Source of the DNA: Acetobacteraceae bacterium
GTDB taxonomy: Bacteria; Pseudomonadota; Alphaproteobacteria; Acetobacterales; Acetobacteraceae
Length of the DNA stretch: 16,362 bases
Reading direction: 5' to 3'
NCBI GenBank assembly: GCA_020853405.1
Contig: JADYYZ010000488.1
Span: 1-16,362, forward strand
Shown here: piece after piece, positions 1 through 8,928 of the stretch
How positions within the stretch are numbered: the first letter of the stretch is position 1
Layout: every line of letters starts with the position of its first letter
Program-made: the position numbers and the translations under genes
Notes under the pieces: generated by a model
What the model saw: the letters and a program-made list of their open reading frames with translations, nothing else
What the model was told of the DNA's origin: nothing
Database searches by the model: none

Positions 1-596
1 GAGCTGCTGATGCGCAGGTTGGCGGCGAGCTTCTTCAGCCCCTCGGCCCCCAGCAGCTGCTCGACCCCCCACAGGATGGTGTAGCCGGTGGAGCTGTTCA
101 GCGGATCGGCGATCACGATCCTTCCCTTCCAGGCCGGGTCGAGCAGCTCGGCCCAGCTGTTCGGCTGCGGCGTGCGGCCGAGCTGGCGGGTGTTCAGCAT
201 CGCCACCACGACGTGGACGTTGGTCGCCGTCCAAAGGTTCTCCGGCTGGCGCAGGCTTTGCGGGATGGCGGCGAGCTCCGGCGAGGCATAGGGCTGATAG
301 AGCGCCTTGAAGTCGCCGAGCGTGTTGGCGCTTGAGCTCCAGAAGATGTCGGCCTGCGGGCGGGCGACCTCGGCCGCGATCCGCCGCAGCAGCTGCGCGC
401 TGCCGCCGGTGATGGTGCTGATGCGGATCGGCGGGCGGGCCTGCTCCACCACCTCCTTCAGCGCATCGACGGCCTGCGCGGGGTTGGGCGTGTAGATCAC
501 GACGCCACCGCCCTGGGCCGCGGCAGCCCGCGGCAGCGCCAGCGGTGTGGCAAGGCTCGCGCCAAGGATCGTGCGCCGGGAAATGCGGTGCGTCAT
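1..596 (-). CDS. ABC transporter periplasmic solute-binding protein (partial, C-terminus missing)
   Basis: Captures a solute in the periplasm for the permease and ATPase encoded just upstream. Reading leftwards from the ATG at 596, 198 codons stay open to the window edge, so the C-terminal part is missing. Residues 1-27 form an export signal with a twin-arginine-like motif (SRRTIL, residues 6-11) and an alanine-rich cleavage region. The mature part begins VVIYTPN and carries TGGSAQLL (63-70), DIFWSSSANTL (83-93), and the SWAELLDPAWKG / DPLNSSTGYTIL blocks (147-175). These are typical of the extracellular solute-binding family that includes FbpA, AfuA and 2-aminoethylphosphonate binders. An ACGGAG ribosome-binding site lies 7 nt before the start (604-609, complement). 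It follows the permease gene by 43 bp. The ligand cannot be told: the residues separating iron, sugar-phosphate and phosphonate binders lie mostly in the missing half. Confidence 0.88.
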   Translation of the reverse strand, partial: MTHRISRRTILGASLATPLALPRAAAAQGGGVVIYTPNPAQAVDALKEVVEQARPPIRISTITGGSAQLLRRIAAEVARPQADIFWSSSANTLGDFKALYQPYASPELAAIPQSLRQPENLWTATNVHVVVAMLNTRQLGRTPQPNSWAELLDPAWKGRIVIADPLNSSTGYTILWGVEQLLGAEGLKKLAANLRISS

Positions 597-639
597 CTCG
601 TGTCTCCGTGCTGCTGGAAGGATCCCGTTCCCGCCCCGC

Positions 640-2276
640 TCATGCCCGGGACGCGAACAGGTCGATGCGGAACACCCGGGTCGCGACGAGGATCGGCACC
701 AGGATGATGGTGATCAGGATCAGGCCGTAGGCCGAGGCCTGCGCCATCAGGCCGCTGTCGATCAGCTTGTAGATCTGGATCGGCAATGTCTCGCGCCCGC
801 CGGAATAGACGATGATCGAGGCGCTGAGCTCGGCGATCGTCGTGGTCCAGGTCAGCACCGCCGCCGCCGCGATCGCCGGCGCCATCAGCGGCAGCACCAC
901 CTTGAGGAACGACGCGACCGGCGCCACGCCGAGGCTGATCGAGGCTTCCTCGATCGAGTTCGGGACGTTGTAGAGGGTGGAGGAGGCGTTGCGGATGCCG
1001 AAGGACAGGCGGCGGACGATGTAGGCGAGCACGATGATCGCCCCGGTTCCGGTCAGCGGCATCCAGCCGGCATTGAACGACATCAGCAGCCCGATGCCGA
1101 TGGCGGTGCCGGAAAGCGCCAGCGGCAGCGCCGTGACGTAATCGAGCGCCGGGGTCAGCAGGTTCTTCTTCTTCACGATCAGGTACGCGACCAGCGTCGA
1201 GAAGGCGATCGCGATCGCGGTCGCCGCGGCAGCATAGGCGAGCGAGTTCAGCAGCGGCTCGGGCGCCCGCAGCAGCGCCCGTTCCAGGTTCAGGATCGTC
1301 CACTCGCCCCAGCGCATCACCGGCCCGCGCGCGCGGGTGAAGGCACCGGCGGCAAGCGTCGCCAGCGGCAGCAGCGAGACCACCACCACGAGGCCGGCGG
1401 CCGCGCCGATCGCCAGCCCCCGCCTGCCGCGCAGGCGCTCGGGCCGGGCGCCGCGACCCTGCACCACCTCGTGCCGCCCGCGCGCGACCACGCGGCGCTG
1501 CACGAACAGCACCACCATCACCAGCAGGATCGAGACGCTGGCAAGCGTGCTCTGCATCACCGGGTCGGAGCCGCTTTCGGCGACCGCCGCCTGGTAGGTC
1601 AGCACCGAGAGCAGCCCGACCCGCCCGCCCAGGATGGCAGCGGTGGCGAAGTTGCCGACCACCAGCGTGAACACCAGGAGCGCACTGGAAAGGATCGCCG
1701 GAAGGATCACCGGCAGCATCACATGCCGCCGCGCGCGCCCGGGCGGCGTGCCGAGCGATTGTGCCGCCTCCTCCAGCTGCACATCGAAGCCGCGGATCGC
1801 CGCCAGCGTGCCGATATAGATGTAGGTGTAGTAGCCGAACGTGAGCGCCGTGATCAGGCCCGGCCAGCCATAGAAGCTCGGCAGCTCGATGCCGTGATCG
1901 GCCAGGTGGCGGGTGATGATGCCGTTGTTGCCCAGCAGCATCAGCCAGGTCTGGGCCGAGATCACCTCCGGGATCACCAGCGTGATCAGCGGCAGCACGG
2001 TGACGATCGCCTTGCCGGGAAAGTCGAAGCGGGCGGCGACGTAGGCAAGCGGCACCGCCAGCACCAGCGTGGTGCAGGTGACCACGACGCCCAGCACCAC
2101 GGTGTTCACGATCGCCTGGCCGTAGCGCACCTCGGCCAGCAGTGTCGCCCAGCCCGATCGCCCGCCGGTGCCGAAACTGCCGGTGATGATGTTGAACAGC
2201 GGGTAGACCAGGAAGACCGCCAGCACCACCAGCAGCGCCGCCGCCAGCCAGAACCAGACATCCGGCCCGCGCCGGT

Positions 2277-2280
<4 letters not shown>
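640..2280 (-). CDS. ABC transporter permease, two fused BPD_transp_1 domains (FbpB/AfuB type)
   Basis: Forms the membrane channel of a binding-protein-dependent importer. The 546-residue protein holds two permease units in one chain, so a single polypeptide would supply both halves of the pore. It has about a dozen hydrophobic segments. The first is near residues 8-30. The two cytoplasmic EAA loops that dock the ATPase begin at EEAAQSLG (170-177) and EEASISLG (444-451). A basic linker around 262-288 separates the halves. This duplicated layout is typical of ferric, AfuB and phosphonate-type importers. The ATG at 2280 overlaps the stop of the upstream ATPase gene by 4 nt (ATGA), indicating translational coupling and the same transporter. 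The start is well supported by the N-terminal hydrophobic segment and the overlap. Substrate is not predictable from the permease alone. Confidence 0.93.
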
Positions 2281-3376
<1,096 letters not shown>

Positions 3377-3380
<4 letters not shown>

Positions 3381-4177
3381 GACGACAGCGCCTTCTCGAC
3401 CAGCACCAGCGCCTCGCGCTGGCGCGCCGGGTCGCCGGCCGCCAGGATCTGCGGGCCGCTTGTCATCGTGAGCCTCCGTCCCTGCCAGTCGGTGATGATG
3501 CCGCCCGCGCCTTCGATGATCGGCACGAAGGGGGCGTAGTCCCATAGTTGCAGTCGTGTATCGATCGCGAGGTCGGTGCGGCCCGAGGCCAGCAGCCCAT
3601 AGGCACGGCAGGCACCGCCATAGATGCGCCAGGCGGTGGCGGCCTGCATCGCCGCCAGCGCCGGCCGTTCGGCGTCGCTGAAGAAATCGGGGTTCGATGC
3701 CGACAGGATCGCCTCGGCAAGCGCCGGGCAGCGGCGGGTGGCGCAGGGGTCTGCGCCGTGGCGGGTGGCGTGGCGAGTGGCCTGGCCGGCGATGCCGATC
3801 CAGCGGTCGCTGGTGGAAGGCAGGTCGATCACGCCGATCACCGGCGTCGCGCCGTCGAGCAGCGCGATCAGCGTGCCATAGACCGGCATGCCGGCGATGA
3901 AGGCGGCGGTGCCGTCGATCGGGTCGAGCACCCAGGTCAGCTCGCCGACCACCGGCGGGCCGCCTTCCTCGCCGATCACGCCGTGCGCGGGGAAGCGATC
4001 CGTGATGAGCTCGCGCAGGCGAAGCTCGACCGCGCGGTCGAGGTCGGTGACGAAGCTGCGGTCGGGCTTGACCTCGAGCGCGGGCCGGGTGGCGGCGGCG
4101 GCGACCAGCATGGCGCGCGCCTCGTCGGCCAGCGCGACGGCGAAGGCGGCCAGCGCACCGAGCGACCCGCCCGCCAT
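3377..4177 (-). CDS. inositol monophosphatase family protein, HisN (histidinol-phosphatase) type
   Basis: A Mg-dependent phosphomonoesterase of the IMPase fold. From the ATG at 4177 it has 266 residues, the usual family length. Metal-site motifs are present: GEEGG (69-73), DPIDGT (85-90) and WDYAP (212-216), with the PIIEGAGGIITDW block at 219-231. The overall pattern (KPDRSFVTDLD, GMPVYGTLIALLDG, YGLLASG) resembles HisN-type phosphatases more than classical inositol phosphatases. One deviation: the usual GDC-like motif before YGLLASG reads GGACRAYG, without the aspartate. The gene sits between the aldolase gene (38 bp upstream) and the ATPase gene (4-nt overlap). It may therefore dephosphorylate an imported substrate, or be the missing histidinol-phosphatase for the his genes nearby. 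The frame is open to 4369, but that part lies inside the aldolase gene. GTG 4183 is an alternative start; the ribosome-binding site is weak. Confidence 0.87.
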
Positions 4178-4215
4178 CGCCACCGCCCCCGCTGCCGCGC
4201 CCGGCGTCCGCGCGA

Positions 4216-5133
4216 TCAGGCGGCGCGCTGCGGCAGGGTCGGGCGCGTCGCCAGCGCCTTCTTCATCATCGCCTCGATCTCCTGGCGCTCGGCGTCGGGA
4301 AGCGCGAGGCGGGGCGGGCGGGTCAGTGCCGAACCGCGGCCCATGATCGATTCGCAGAGCTTGATGCACTGCACGAGGTCGGGGCGGGCATCGAGGTGCA
4401 GCAGCGGCATCAGCCAGTCATAGAGCGGGCGCAGCTCCTTGAAGCGTCCGGCGGCGGCCATCTGGAACAGCGCCTCGCCTTCCTGCGGGAAGGCGTTCGA
4501 CATGCCGGAAACCCAGCCGACCGCACCCAGCATGACGCATTCGACGACGGTGTCGTCGAGACCGGCGAACAGGGTGAAGCGGTCTCCGACCATGTTGCGC
4601 AGGTCGGTGAAGGCACGGGTGTCGCCCGAGGAATCCTTGAACGCCTGGATGGTCTCGACATCGGCGAGCGAGGCCAGGATGTCGGGGGTGACGGCGTTCT
4701 TGTAGATCGGCGGGTTGTTGTAGACCATCAGCGGCACATCGATGGCGCTGCCGACGGTGCGGTAATGCGCCGCCGTCTCGTGCGGGCGGGCGGTGTAGAC
4801 CAGCGCCGGCATCACCATGACGCCATCGACGCCTGCCTTCTGGGCGACCCGCGCGGACTCGATCGCGAACTGGGTGGTGAACTCGGCGACGCCGGCGATC
4901 ACCGGCACGCGGCCCTTGGCGACATCGACCGCGGCTTCGATCACCTGCTGCTTCTCGGCCGCCGAGAGCGAGCAGTTCTCGCCCACCGTGCCGCAGACCA
5001 CGAGGCCGGAGACGCCGTCGCGGATCAGGCCGGCGATCACCTTTCGGGTCGCTTCGATGTCGAGCGAGAAGTCGTTGCGGAACTGGGTGGTGACGGCGGG
5101 GAACACGCCCCGCCAGGAAATTTTCGTGCTCAC
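4216..5133 (-). CDS. dihydrodipicolinate synthase (DapA) family aldolase/lyase
   Basis: A class I (Schiff-base) aldolase or dehydratase of the DapA/NAL family, 305 residues. Hallmarks are the carboxylate-binding loop GTVGEN (48-53), the tyrosine of YNNPP (Tyr138), and the Schiff-base lysine in FKDSSGD (Lys166). The protein starts at GTG 5133, supported by AAGGAG six bases upstream. A true lysine-pathway DapA would normally have GTTGE and would not sit with a transporter and a GntR regulator, so a catabolic role on a 2-keto-3-deoxy sugar acid or a hydroxyproline-like intermediate is more likely. That role is an inference. It is the promoter-proximal gene of the leftward operon, divergent from the regulator, and precedes the phosphatase gene. 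The C-terminal residues 290-305 are basic and low in complexity. Confidence 0.88.
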   Translation of the reverse strand: MSTKISWRGVFPAVTTQFRNDFSLDIEATRKVIAGLIRDGVSGLVVCGTVGENCSLSAAEKQQVIEAAVDVAKGRVPVIAGVAEFTTQFAIESARVAQKAGVDGVMVMPALVYTARPHETAAHYRTVGSAIDVPLMVYNNPPIYKNAVTPDILASLADVETIQAFKDSSGDTRAFTDLRNMVGDRFTLFAGLDDTVVECVMLGAVGWVSGMSNAFPQEGEALFQMAAAGRFKELRPLYDWLMPLLHLDARPDLVQCIKLCESIMGRGSALTRPPRLALPDAERQEIEAMMKKALATRPTLPQRAA

Positions 5134-5234
5134 CTGCGTCTCCTTATTGGCTGCGTCGCACCGTGTACGATTTATAAATTCCCATTGTCAAGCATATTTT
5201 ATACTTTATCCGCGAACCAGGGAGCACGACCCGC
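5134..5234. promoter_or_regulatory. divergent AT-rich control region between the DapA-family operon and the GntR gene
   Basis: These 101 bp separate two divergent start codons. Their core (about 5165-5210) is strikingly AT-rich against a roughly 70% G+C background. It contains a perfect 10-bp palindrome ATTTATAAAT at 5170-5179. On the minus strand there is a consensus -35 hexamer TTGACA (5191-5186), although no strong -10 is found 17 bp further. On the plus strand a TATACT at 5200-5205 could be the -10 for the regulator gene. FCD-type GntR proteins commonly bind such divergent regions, so an operator here is likely. Its exact sequence is an inference. Confidence 0.55.
5140..5145 (-). promoter_or_regulatory. 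ribosome-binding site deciding the GTG start of the DapA-family gene
   Basis: On the minus strand this reads AAGGAG and lies 6 nt before the GTG at 5133-5131. This is a near-consensus Shine-Dalgarno sequence at good spacing. It supports GTG over any internal ATG. Confidence 0.8.
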
Positions 5235-6008
5235 ATGGCACGGCCCACGACGCCGGCAACGACGATGACGGCGATCAAGGCAGCCCAGGCCAGCGCCGGC
5301 AGCACCGAGGGCGGCATCGGGCTTGGCGGGACCGGTGCCGGCCACCGCACCGTGGCCGCGGCCGCGACCGAGGCGATCCGCCGGCGCATCCTCGACGGCA
5401 CCTATGCCACGGGGGCGAAACTGCACCAGGACATGATCGCCGCCGAACTCGGCATCAGCCGCATCCCGGTGCGCGAGGCGCTGTTCCAGCTCGACGCCGA
5501 GGGCCTGGTGCGGATCGAGCCGCAGCGCGGTGCCAGCGTCGCGCCGCTTTCACGCGAACGGATGGTCGAGACGCTGGAACTGCGCGCGATGCTGGAACCC
5601 TACCTGCTTCGCAATTCGGCGCCGCACCTGACCGACGCCGATTTCGCGGCGCTGGCACGCATCCTTGGCGACTATGGCGAGGCGATCGCGGCACAGGCGG
5701 CCAACCGCTGGGGCGAGCTCAACACCGAGTTCCATCTCGGCCTCTATGCGCGCGCGAACCGGCCGCGGGCGCAGGCGATCGTGATCACGCTGCTGCGCGA
5801 ATCCGACCGCTATACCCGGCTCCAGCTGTCGCAGAGCATCGACTACCAGCGCCGCGCCCAGCGCGAGCACGCGAAGCTGCTGCGGCTTTGTCGCACCGGC
5901 GCGGTCGAGGAAGCGGCGGCGCTGATGCGCGCGCACATCCTGCACGTTTCCGACTCGCTCGGGCGGGCCCTGGACGCCGCGGCCGGGCCAGGCCCTGCTA
6001 CAGGATGA
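5235..6008 (+). CDS. GntR family transcriptional regulator, FCD (FadR-like) subfamily
   Basis: A metabolite-responsive DNA-binding regulator, 257 residues. The winged helix-turn-helix lies at about 40-103, with AAELGISRIPVREAL (69-83) as the recognition region and EPQRGASVAP (95-104) as the wing. The helical FCD effector domain follows at about 108-240. Its likely metal-binding histidines are His167 (EFHLGLY), His212 (REHAKLL) and His234 (MRAHILH), consistent with a domain that senses a carboxylic acid or sugar acid. An AGGGAG (5219-5224) lies 10 nt before the ATG. The first 37 residues are low-complexity Ala/Gly/Thr, so a start at Met11 is possible. It is transcribed away from the DapA-family/transporter operon and probably controls it. 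Its last 11 bp overlap the end of hslU on the other strand. Confidence 0.92.
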   Translation: MARPTTPATTMTAIKAAQASAGSTEGGIGLGGTGAGHRTVAAAATEAIRRRILDGTYATGAKLHQDMIAAELGISRIPVREALFQLDAEGLVRIEPQRGASVAPLSRERMVETLELRAMLEPYLLRNSAPHLTDADFAALARILGDYGEAIAAQAANRWGELNTEFHLGLYARANRPRAQAIVITLLRESDRYTRLQLSQSIDYQRRAQREHAKLLRLCRTGAVEEAAALMRAHILHVSDSLGRALDAAAGPGPATG

Positions 6009-7311
6009 ATTTCGACAGGTCGGTGTTCGCCGCCAGCGGCGCCACGCGCTCGTTCACATAGGCGGCATCGACCACGATCGTGGCGCCGCCGCGGTCCGAT
6101 GCGCTGAACGAGATCTCCTCCAGCAGCTTCTCCATCACCGTGTGCAGCCGCCGCGCCCCGATATTCTCGACCGTGCGGTTGATCTCGGCAGCGAGGTCGG
6201 CCAGCGCCTCGATCGCGTCGTCGGCGAAATCGAGGGTGACGCCCTCGACCCCGATCAGCGCCTTGTACTGCTTCACCAGCGAGGCTTCGGGTTCGGTCAG
6301 GATGCGCTTCAGGTCGTCGCGCGAGAGCGGGGCGAGCTCGACCCGGATCGGCAGCCGCCCCTGCAGCTCGGGCAGCAGGTCGGCGGGCTTGGCGAGATGG
6401 AACGCGCCCGAGGCGATGAACAGGATATGGTCGGTCCTGACCGGGCCGTGCTTGGTCGAAACGGTGGTGCCCTCGATCAGCGGCAACAGGTCGCGCTGCA
6501 CGCCCTCGCGCGAGACGCTGGCGCCGCGCATCCCTTCCTCGCTGCGGGCGACGATCTTGTCGATCTCGTCAAGGAAGACGATGCCGGCATTCTCGGCGAG
6601 CTCGATCGCGTCCTTGGCAACCCGCTCGCTGTCCAGCAGCCGGTCGCTCTCCTCGCTGATCAGTGCCGCGCGGGCATCGGCGACCGTCATCCGCTTGGGC
6701 CTGGTGCGGCCGCCGAACATCTTGCCCAGCATGTCCTGGAGGTTGCCCATCTGCGGGCCGGAGGCACCCGGCAGGTCGAGCTGCGCGATCGGGATGCCGG
6801 GAGGGGGTTCGGCGATGCTGACCTCGACCTCACGCAGTTCCAGCGTGCCGTCGCGCAGCATTTTCCGGAACTTCTGGCGCGTGTCGGCTGATGCGCCCTC
6901 GCCCACCAGCGCCGTGATCAGGCGTTCCTCGCCTGCCAGCTCCGCCTTGGCGGCGACCTCCTTGCGCAGCTTCTCGCGCGTCATCGTGATCGAGATCTCC
7001 ACGAGATCGCGGATCATCGATTCGACGTCGCGGCCGACATAGCCGATCTCGGTGAATTTCGTCGCCTCGACCTTCAGGAACGGCGCCTGCGCAAGGCGGG
7101 CGAGGCGGCGGGCGATCTCGGTCTTGCCGCAGCCGGTCGGGCCGATCATCAGGATGTTCTTGGGCACCACCTCCTCGCGCATCGCCTCGCTGAGCTGCTG
7201 GCGGCGCCAGCGGTTGCGCAGCGCAATCGCGACCGCCCGCTTGGCGTCGTGCTGGCCGACGATGAAGCGATCGAGCTCCGAGACGATTTCCCGGGGAGAA
7301 AAGTTGTTCAC
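5998..7311 (-). CDS. hslU: HslU, ATPase subunit of the HslVU protease
   Basis: AAA+ unfoldase that feeds proteins into the HslV chamber in the cytoplasm. With a GTG start at 7311 it has 437 residues, the usual family length. Visible motifs are the N-terminal SPREIVSELDRFIVGQ (5-20), Walker A GPTGCGKT (57-64), pore loop GYVGRD (90-95), Walker B VFLDEIDK (245-252), and the sensor region SGAFH (301-305). An intermediate domain spans roughly 110-240. The C-terminus ends DLSKFIL, the conserved tail that inserts into HslV. The GTG overlaps the TGA of hslV (GTGA), so the two are translationally coupled. The frame stays open to 7815, but that part is the shifted frame of hslV. The 3' end overlaps the convergent GntR gene by 11 bp, with no terminator between them. 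Confidence 0.96.
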   Translation of the reverse strand: MNNFSPREIVSELDRFIVGQHDAKRAVAIALRNRWRRQQLSEAMREEVVPKNILMIGPTGCGKTEIARRLARLAQAPFLKVEATKFTEIGYVGRDVESMIRDLVEISITMTREKLRKEVAAKAELAGEERLITALVGEGASADTRQKFRKMLRDGTLELREVEVSIAEPPPGIPIAQLDLPGASGPQMGNLQDMLGKMFGGRTRPKRMTVADARAALISEESDRLLDSERVAKDAIELAENAGIVFLDEIDKIVARSEEGMRGASVSREGVQRDLLPLIEGTTVSTKHGPVRTDHILFIASGAFHLAKPADLLPELQGRLPIRVELAPLSRDDLKRILTEPEASLVKQYKALIGVEGVTLDFADDAIEALADLAAEINRTVENIGARRLHTVMEKLLEEISFSASDRGGATIVVDAAYVNERVAPLAANTDLSKFIL

Positions 7312-7862
7312 TTGAGGATTTCCACGGCGATGTTCTCGTTGGTGTAGACGCAGATTTCCGCCGCGATCTTCAGCGCCCGGCGCGCCACCGCTTCCGCGTC
7401 CAGGTCGGCGCGGTCGATCATCGCCTTGGCCGCGGCCAGCGCGTAGTTGCCGCCCGAGCCGATCGCGACGATCGCATCCTCGGGCTCCAGCACGTCGCCA
7501 TTGCCGGTGATGAGGAAGCTCCGTGCCTTGTCGGCCACCGCCAGGAAGGCCTCCAGCCGGCGCAGATAGCGGTCGGTGCGCCAGTCCTTCGCCAGCTCGA
7601 CGCAGGCGCGTTCGAGCTGGCCCGGGTGGCGTTCGAGCTTGGCCTCCAGCCGTTCGAGCAGGGTGAAGGCATCGGCCGTGGCGCCGGCGAAGCCCGCCAG
7701 CACGCCGCCGCCGCCGACCCGTCGCACCTTCCTCGCGTTGCCCTTGACCACGGTCTGGCCGAGCGAGACCTGGCCGTCGCCTGCCATCGCAACGGCGGAA
7801 TCCTTGCGCACGCAAAGAATGGTGGTGCCGTGCCAGCCTACGGGATCGTTCGGGGTGATCAT
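7308..7862 (-). CDS. hslV: HslV, peptidase subunit of the HslVU protease
   Basis: N-terminal-nucleophile threonine protease that forms the proteolytic core of HslVU. It has 184 residues. A 12-residue propeptide ending WHG precedes the catalytic Thr13 (TTILCVRK). Counting from that threonine, Asp17 (GDGQVSLG) and Lys33 (NARKVRR) fall at the conserved catalytic positions. GGGGVLAGFAGATADAF (50-66) and the IGSGGNYALAAA segment are classic HslV sequence. The ATG at 7862 gives the expected short propeptide, though no strong Shine-Dalgarno is seen before it. The gene is transcribed divergently from hisB across a 95-bp gap and overlaps hslU by 4 nt. Confidence 0.97.
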   Translation of the reverse strand: MITPNDPVGWHGTTILCVRKDSAVAMAGDGQVSLGQTVVKGNARKVRRVGGGGVLAGFAGATADAFTLLERLEAKLERHPGQLERACVELAKDWRTDRYLRRLEAFLAVADKARSFLITGNGDVLEPEDAIVAIGSGGNYALAAAKAMIDRADLDAEAVARRALKIAAEICVYTNENIAVEILK

Positions 7863-7957
7863 GGCGGGCTTAAGTGGCCCCGGCCTGGCCGGCTGGCAAC
7901 CGCACCGCGAGCTCCCCTGCCTTGCCGTCCCGGCGAGCGCGGGGCTACAGGGAGCCC
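7863..7957. promoter_or_regulatory. divergent hslV / hisB promoter region
   Basis: This 95-bp GC-rich gap must hold the hslV promoter and probably the start of the his operon. On the plus strand TTGCCG (7922-7927) is followed after a short spacer by GCTACAG (7944-7950). The pair resembles the alphaproteobacterial housekeeping pattern known from Caulobacter (TTGACGS ... GCTANAWC). The -10-like box almost touches the hisB ribosome-binding site, so the leader would be very short. On the minus strand no convincing boxes were found. Confidence 0.4.
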
Positions 7958-8548
7958 ATGCGCGCCGCCGAAACCCGCCGCACCACGGCCGAGACCGAGA
8001 TCACCGCCCGCCTGGTGCTGGACGGCACCGGCAGCCACGCGATCGACACCGGCATCGGCTTCCTCGATCACATGCTGGTGCAGCTGGCCAGGCACGGCCT
8101 GTTCGACATCACGCTCGCCGCCAGGGGCGACCGCCACGTCGATGACCACCACACGACCGAGGATTGCGCCATCGTGCTGGGCGCCCTGTTCGCGACCGCG
8201 CTCGCCGACAAGGCCGGCATCACCCGCTATGCACACGCGCTCTGCCCGCTCGACGAGGCGCTGGCCGAGGTCGTGGTCGATATTTCCGGCCGCCCCCACC
8301 TTGCCTGGAACGTCACCTTCCCCACCGAACGGATCGGCGCGTTCGACACCGAGCTGGTCGCGGAATGGTTCCGCGCCTTCGCGATGAACGCGCGCATCAC
8401 GCTGCACGTGACGCTGAAGGCAGGCACCAACAGCCACCACATCGCGGAATCCTGCTTCAAGGGGCTTGCGCGGGCACTTCGCGCCGCCGTCGCGATCGAT
8501 CCCCGCGCGGCGGGCAGCGTGCCCTCCAGCAAGGGCATGCTTGCGTGA
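7958..8548 (+). CDS. hisB: imidazoleglycerol-phosphate dehydratase (monofunctional)
   Basis: Dehydrates imidazole glycerol phosphate to imidazole acetol phosphate in histidine synthesis. From the ATG at 7958 it has 196 residues, the length of a dehydratase without the phosphatase domain found in E. coli HisB. Metal-binding motifs are HHTTED (64-69) and SHHIAES (159-165), with DTGIGFLDHML (30-40) and the C-terminal SVPSSKG (187-193). The frame is open upstream to 7874. The start chosen here has an AGGGAG just before it and begins at the usual family N-terminus (RRTTAETEI). It is the first his gene here, and its TGA overlaps the GTG of the next gene. Confidence 0.96.
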   Translation: MRAAETRRTTAETEITARLVLDGTGSHAIDTGIGFLDHMLVQLARHGLFDITLAARGDRHVDDHHTTEDCAIVLGALFATALADKAGITRYAHALCPLDEALAEVVVDISGRPHLAWNVTFPTERIGAFDTELVAEWFRAFAMNARITLHVTLKAGTNSHHIAESCFKGLARALRAAVAIDPRAAGSVPSSKGMLA

Positions 8549-8928
8549 GCGGAAGGAGCTACACGCTGCATGTCAGCCCGGGCCGAAGCCCCGTGCTGGT
8601 GCCCGAGGGGTTCTCCTGGTGGGCGCTGCTGCTGCCGCTGCCCTGGCTCCTGCTGCACCGGCTTTGGCTGTGCAGCGTGTTCTGGCTCGCGGCCGCCATC
8701 CTGGCCGGCGTGCTCGGCGAGGCGCTGCCGCGTGCCGGCACCGCGGCCGCGATCGCGCTGGCACTCGCCACCGCCGCCTTCGCCCACGACCTGCGCCGCG
8801 TCACGCTGGAGCGCCGCGGCTATCGCCTGGAAGGCGCGGTGATCGCCGACAATGCCGACCAGGCGTTGGCGCGCGCGCTGATCCTGTCGCCGGGCCTCGC
8901 CGCCGACAGTTTCGGGACCGGGCGATGA
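8545..8928 (+). CDS. small DUF2628-like inner-membrane protein in the his operon
   Basis: A 127-residue protein of unknown function. It starts at a GTG overlapping the hisB stop (GTGA) and ends with an ATGA overlap onto hisH, so it is firmly inside the operon. About three hydrophobic segments are visible, near residues 24-40, 43-60 and 64-81. The sequence VLVPEGFSWWALL...HRLWL (17-42) matches my memory of the DUF2628 family, whose members often begin V(K/P)EGFSW and have HRLWL after the first helix. The C-terminal 45 residues are soluble and end in SFGTGR. In related Acetobacteraceae I recall a similar gene between hisB and hisH, but I could not verify this here. No enzymatic motif is seen. 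Confidence 0.8.
   Translation: MSGRSYTLHVSPGRSPVLVPEGFSWWALLLPLPWLLLHRLWLCSVFWLAAAILAGVLGEALPRAGTAAAIALALATAAFAHDLRRVTLERRGYRLEGAVIADNADQALARALILSPGLAADSFGTGR

Noticed and set aside
3381..3545. N-terminal extension of the ABC ATPase
   Set aside because: It lies wholly in the phosphatase gene; the GTG overlapping that gene's stop gives a normal N-terminus.
7312..7815. Long N-terminal extension of HslU
   Set aside because: It is the shifted frame of hslV; the GTG at 7311 gives the standard 437-residue protein.
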